Shown: in pieces, positions 6,213 through 8,508 of the stretch
Layout of the letters: each line of letters begins with the position of its first letter
Numbering within the stretch: position 1 is the first letter of the stretch
Assembly (NCBI GenBank): GCA_041749275.1
Contig: JBGTBQ010000154.1
Span: forward strand, 1 to 8,508
Length of the DNA stretch: 8,508 nucleotides
Reading direction: 5' to 3'
Source: JBGTBQ01 sp041749275
GTDB taxonomy: Bacteria > Acidobacteriota > Blastocatellia > Pyrinomonadales > Pyrinomonadaceae
Notes under the pieces: generated by a model
Told to the model about the DNA's origin: nothing
Database searches by the model: none
Seen by the model: the letters and a program-made list of their open reading frames with translations, nothing else
Position numbers and translations under genes: made by a program

Positions 6213-6431
6213 ATGAGCACACAGCTTTCAGACATTCTACAGTTAACTATTGCCGAACGTATCCAGTTGGCGGAGGATATTTGGGACAGCGTGGCCGCTT
6301 TCCCCGAAGCAATCCCCTTGACGGACGTGCAAAAAGAAGAGCTGGATCGTCGTTTACAGGCGTATGCCCAGAACCCGAACGAAGGAATTTCCTGGGACGA
6401 ATTGAAAGATAAGCTGCGTCAATCCGCATGA
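6213..6431 (+). CDS. Addiction-module antitoxin
   Basis: A 72-residue acidic protein that fits the putative addiction module component family (TIGR02574/PF09720 type), antitoxins paired with ParE/RelE-like toxins. Typical features are the N-terminal helix with LSDILQLTIAERIQLAEDIWDSV (about 5-27), a PLTDVQKEELDRRLQAY middle segment (35-51) and a C-terminal GISWDELKDKLRQ (58-70), which probably wraps the toxin. It should neutralise the toxin and may repress its own operon. The stop overlaps the toxin start (ATGA, 6428-6431), the usual coupling for such pairs. No good Shine-Dalgarno sequence precedes ATG 6213. Base composition is clearly more A+T-rich than the neighbouring biosynthetic and mtn genes, suggesting acquisition by transfer. 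Confidence 0.85.
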   Translation: MSTQLSDILQLTIAERIQLAEDIWDSVAAFPEAIPLTDVQKEELDRRLQAYAQNPNEGISWDELKDKLRQSA

Positions 6432-6724
6432 AGCTCGAAATAATTGTTCGTCCCGAAGCTGCTCGTGAGGTTCAGGAAGCCTTTGATTGGTATGAAGAGA
6501 AAAGCGAAGGACTTGGGCTTGAGTTCTTGCGTGCGGCAGAGGCGTGTCTAGCGGGCATTCAGAGAAATCCACTCACGTCTCCGGCCATGTATCAAGGCAT
6601 CCGCCGATCATTGTTGAGAAAATTCCCTTACGCGCTGTTCTATATCGTCAAAGAGGAAAGAATCATTGTGCTGGCGTGCTTCCATGTGAAGCGCAATCCG
6701 ATAGATTGGATGCGGCGCGTTTAA
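6428..6724 (+). CDS. ParE/RelE-type toxin
   Basis: A 98-residue basic protein of the RelE/ParE toxin superfamily. The layout is family-typical: an N-terminal strand LEIIVRPEAAREVQEAFDWYEEKS (3-26), two helices through LGLEFLRAAEACLAGIQRNP, then the core strands RRSLLRKFPYALFYIVKEERIIVLACFHVKRNP (about 64-93). RKFPYALFY and the ACFH..RNP ending are typical of the ParE-like branch that pairs with this antitoxin family. RelE members cleave mRNA on ribosomes whereas ParE members poison gyrase; which applies cannot be told from sequence. The gene overlaps the antitoxin by 4 nt and ends 110 nt before the convergent mtnC stop. It appears intact, so the pair may be functional. Composition is A+T-rich relative to the flanks. 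Confidence 0.88.
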   Translation: MKLEIIVRPEAAREVQEAFDWYEEKSEGLGLEFLRAAEACLAGIQRNPLTSPAMYQGIRRSLLRKFPYALFYIVKEERIIVLACFHVKRNPIDWMRRV

Positions 6725-6732
6725 TCGCACGG

Positions 6733-6816
6733 CGGCATCTAACGACCCACCGGAGTTGTTCGTGACAAGCGATTCGAGCTGCCCGCCCGAGAGCATTCCT
6801 TTCCTCCTTGTCTCCC
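6733..6816 (+). repeat. Repeat copy B with ATCTAAC motif, downstream of the toxin
   Basis: This is the second copy of the flanking repeat, sharing 6783-6803 with copy A at 6070-6090. Its left part, 6733-6750, read on the minus strand is GTGGGTCGTTAGATGCCG, a near-match to GTGGGCGTTAGACGCC on the plus strand at 6142-6157. ATCTAAC (6737-6743) and GTTAGAC (6148-6154) fit the RYYYAAC and GTTRRRY consensus of integron attC ends in the orientation expected for a cassette. A full attC with both ends is not evident on either side, so this remains a hypothesis. Confidence 0.45.
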
Positions 6817-6834
6817 CCAACATTGTCTGCGCCC

Positions 6835-7575
6835 TTACGGAAAGATGACATCGAACGTGTGGATGGTCTGGTGAACGGGCGACTCCGTTTCGCGGTTTCC
6901 CGGACGGACGCAGAGGGCCGTCCTCATGCCCGCTTCGCGCGCGGCGTCAAGCTCGGCGGTCACGTCCGAGATGAACAGAACTTCCGACGCGGGCGCGGCG
7001 ATTTGCGAGCTGATGGATTGATAACTGGCGGCGTCTTGTTTAGCGCCCGTGGTGGTGTCGAAGTAGCCGTTCAGATGGGCGGTCAAATCGCCGCCGGTCG
7101 TGTGAGCAAAAAGTAGTTTCTGGGCGAGGACGCTCCCCGACGAGTAGATGTAGATAGCCCGTTGCTGCCCGCGCCAGCGCGCGAAGGCGGGCGCAACGTC
7201 CGTGTAAACCTGTCCGCGCAGGAGCCTGCTCCGGTAGCCGTTCTCCCAAACCTTCCCTTGCAGCGATTTCAGCGCCGTGGATTTGCGATCCTGCTCCATC
7301 AGCCAGTGGACGTATCGCGTCGCCGATTCGATTTCAAAATCGGGCGAGCCGTCGAGCCAGACGGGAGGCTTGCCGTCGCTTTCAACGTCGGCGCGATGCT
7401 CCGCGCGCAGCGCGTCCAAGTCGGCGCGCACGTCCGCGGATTGATAATGTTGCTCGATAAACTCTCGGACGTGCCGGCGCGCGAAAGGAAAGAGGACATC
7501 GTAGACGAACTCGATGGGCGTGGTCGTCCCTTCGATGTCGAGCAGGATGGCTTGAATGTTGGCGTCCGTCATCAT
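6835..7575 (-). CDS. mtnC: Acireductone synthase (enolase-phosphatase E1)
   Basis: A 246-residue HAD-superfamily enzyme of the methionine salvage pathway. It enolises 2,3-diketo-5-methylthiopentyl-1-phosphate and removes the phosphate, giving the acireductone used by MtnD. HAD motifs are all present: motif I LLDIEGTTTP (11-20, with Asp13; Glu15 replaces the second Asp, as in this family), motif II YIYSSGS (142-148), Lys179 in TTGAKQD and motif IV ISDVTAELDAA (202-212, Asp204). Length is close to other bacterial MtnC proteins (about 230). The N-terminal cap PIEFVYDVLFPFARRHVREF is typical. It starts at ATG 7575 (or 7572), 12 nt after the mtnD stop, so it is the second gene of an mtnD-mtnC operon; no strong ribosome binding site is visible. 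It converges on the toxin gene. The other salvage genes (mtnA, mtnB and a nucleosidase, phosphorylase or kinase) are not in the window. Confidence 0.95.
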   Translation of the reverse strand: MMTDANIQAILLDIEGTTTPIEFVYDVLFPFARRHVREFIEQHYQSADVRADLDALRAEHRADVESDGKPPVWLDGSPDFEIESATRYVHWLMEQDRKSTALKSLQGKVWENGYRSRLLRGQVYTDVAPAFARWRGQQRAIYIYSSGSVLAQKLLFAHTTGGDLTAHLNGYFDTTTGAKQDAASYQSISSQIAAPASEVLFISDVTAELDAAREAGMRTALCVRPGNRETESPVHQTIHTFDVIFP

Positions 7576-7587
7576 GGCGCGGCGCTT

Positions 7588-8154
7588 CTAACTCGCGGCC
7601 ACGCGCGGCGGAAGGTACGACGAGCCGAAACACATCGGTTGATGAAGTAGCTCCTCGCCGCTCTCGGTGTAGTGCGGCGTCCAGCCCGCCTTATCCTGAA
7701 AGAGACGGATGGCGCGAATCTCGCGCTCCGCGCAGAGGTCGAACCAGTGGAGCGTGCCGCGCGGTACGGTGAGCAGGTCGCCCGGCTCCACCTCGACGCT
7801 CGTCAGCGGCCCGTCCGTGGGGTGGATGTGAAAGACGCCGCGCCCGCGGATGATGAAGCGCACCTCGTCCTCGTCGTGCCAGTGCTCGCGTTTGAACTTC
7901 GCCAGCATCTCATCGAGGCCGGGCGTGCGCGGGTTGACATCAATCACGTCCGCCGTCACGTAGCCGCCGCGCGCCTTGAGCCGCTCGATCTCCTCCGCGT
8001 AGGCGGCGAGAACAACTTCCGGCGGCGCGTCGTCGGCTATCACGTGCGCCGGTTCCCAACGCTCGTAGCCGATCCGGATGCCGGCGAGGTGGGCGCGCAT
8101 CGCCGCCTCGTCCGTCAAGGTCTTCCGTTCATCGGGTATCCTGACGATTGCCAT
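7588..8154 (-). CDS. mtnD: Acireductone dioxygenase
   Basis: A 188-residue cupin of the acireductone dioxygenase family (Klebsiella ARD is about 180). With Fe(II) it cleaves acireductone plus O2 to formate and 2-oxo-4-methylthiobutyrate, the methionine precursor; with Ni(II) the same protein makes methylthiopropionate, formate and CO. The metal ligands are visible: His91 and His93 in HWHDEDEVRF, Glu97, and His136 in PRGTLHWFD. The second cupin strand pair (GRGVFHIHP, VEPGDLLTVPRGTLHW) is standard. The start is ATG 8154, led by GGAGGAG at 4-nt spacing; an upstream in-frame ATG at 8181 adds nine unrelated residues. It is the first gene of the mtnD-mtnC operon; its promoter should lie in 8160-8386, a region crowded with inverted repeats, and I could not identify clear -35/-10 boxes. 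Confidence 0.95.
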   Translation of the reverse strand: MAIVRIPDERKTLTDEAAMRAHLAGIRIGYERWEPAHVIADDAPPEVVLAAYAEEIERLKARGGYVTADVIDVNPRTPGLDEMLAKFKREHWHDEDEVRFIIRGRGVFHIHPTDGPLTSVEVEPGDLLTVPRGTLHWFDLCAEREIRAIRLFQDKAGWTPHYTESGEELLHQPMCFGSSYLPPRVAAS

Positions 8155-8158
8155 ATCT

Positions 8159-8165
8159 CTCCTCC
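8159..8165 (-). promoter_or_regulatory. Ribosome binding site for mtnD
   Basis: On the minus strand this reads GGAGGAG, 4 nt before ATG 8154. It identifies 8154 rather than the in-frame ATG at 8181 as the mtnD start. Confidence 0.8.
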
Positions 8166-8208
8166 ACGCCGATACATTCACTATCAGAGACGGAGAAGCG
8201 ATTTGAAA

Positions 8209-8306
8209 AGCTCCGGAGGAGCGAAATGTTTGTAGCCAAACGGTGACGATTAATCCGTAGCTCCTCCGGAGCTACGTTGAAAAAAGACGCATGGGCTACA
8301 AACATT
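8209..8306. repeat. Two interleaved perfect inverted repeats
   Basis: Arm A AGCTCCGGAGGAGC (8209-8222) is the exact reverse complement of 8260-8273. Arm B AATGTTTGTAGCC (8225-8237) is the exact reverse complement of 8294-8306. The order A, B, A', B' is interleaved, so the two hairpins cannot form together without a pseudoknot. It reads as two head-to-head copies of a unit containing GGCTACAAACATT and a GCTCCTCCGGAGCT palindrome. It is probably a dispersed intergenic repeat, located upstream of mtnD. Confidence 0.8.
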
Positions 8307-8308
8307 CC

Positions 8309-8322
8309 GCCCCTAGCGGGGC
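8309..8322. repeat. Short G+C-rich hairpin
   Basis: GCCCC (8309-8313), loop TAGC, GGGGC (8318-8322). It directly follows the interleaved inverted repeats and may belong to the same repeat unit. On the minus strand it lies between the putative partial gene at the window end and mtnD, but no T-tract makes it a convincing terminator. Confidence 0.5.
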
Positions 8323-8386
8323 TGTCAAACAGCTTCGATGTTATGTCCTCACGGGGCTTTCCATTACCTCCGTTGCGGAAAGGTTC

Positions 8387-8508
8387 TCACTCTTGTTTCT
8401 TGACACTGCTGATGTGCTCGTCGAGCCATATTCGCAGCCTCTGTTGTACCTGCGCTGAGAGTCCTAAGACCAACCGCACAAAGCGGAAGGTCTCGAAAAT
8501 CTCGAAGT
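8387..8508 (-). CDS. Possible 3' end of an unidentified gene
   Basis: One minus-strand frame is open from the window edge to a TGA at 8387-8389, giving 39 residues that end in RLRIWLDEHISSVKKQE. It has an amphipathic, Leu/Arg/Glu-rich character plausible for a C-terminal helix. The other two minus-strand frames read through odd residue runs or stop early. I cannot name a family from so short a piece. If real, its product is encoded upstream of mtnD in the same direction, about 230 nt away across the repeat block. Confidence 0.3.
   Translation of the reverse strand, partial: FEIFETFRFVRLVLGLSAQVQQRLRIWLDEHISSVKKQE

Noticed and set aside
6031..6830. CRISPR array or insertion sequence around the toxin-antitoxin module
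   Set aside because: There are only two diverged repeat copies hundreds of bases apart, with no spacer periodicity and no transposase or integrase gene between them.
7162..8235. Plus-strand open frames of 162 and 187 codons opposite mtnC and mtnD
   Set aside because: Both are Arg/Ala/Val-rich shadows; the minus strand carries complete catalytic motifs of MtnC and MtnD.

Overview
The window is bacterial DNA of high G+C content with short intergenic gaps, leaderless or Shine-Dalgarno-led genes, overlapping start/stop codons and several G+C-rich inverted repeats between genes. Gene content and repeat style fit a Gram-negative soil or environmental bacterium. The style of the intergenic palindromes recalls Acidobacteriota (Blastocatellia), but this is a weak guess with no marker gene behind it.

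Region 1 (about 159-5865, + strand) is a six-gene co-directional operon that looks like a small-molecule biosynthesis unit: two tandem SsuD/luciferase-like FMN-dependent monooxygenases, a 2-oxoglutarate/Fe(II) oxygenase, an ATP-grasp ligase of the L-amino-acid-ligase type, a Rossmann-fold protein resembling SAM 3-amino-3-carboxypropyl transferases (BtaA/DUF3419-like), and a RidA imine deaminase. The first four genes are almost contiguous or overlapping (11-nt gap, 8-nt overlap, 4-nt GTGA overlap). A perfect 31-bp inverted repeat separates the ligase from the SAM-type gene. A hairpin overlapping the ridA stop codon may end the transcript. I do not recognise this gene set as a characterised pathway. 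The logic (oxidise, oxidise again, ligate, add a SAM-derived group, clear an imine) suggests an oxidised, amide-containing amino-acid-derived metabolite.

Region 2 (about 5866-6834) is a small, relatively A+T-rich toxin-antitoxin module (addiction-module antitoxin plus ParE/RelE-type toxin). It lies between two related copies of a repeat, with inverted copies of a GTTAGAY-type motif at its edges. It looks like a mobile or cassette-like insertion.

Region 3 (8154-6835, - strand) is a two-gene methionine-salvage operon, mtnD (acireductone dioxygenase) then mtnC (enolase-phosphatase), convergent with the toxin gene. If the SAM-dependent protein in the biosynthetic operon releases methylthioadenosine, these genes would help recycle it, although they are transcribed separately. 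Upstream of mtnD is a block of interleaved inverted repeats, and the window ends in what may be the 3' end of another minus-strand gene.
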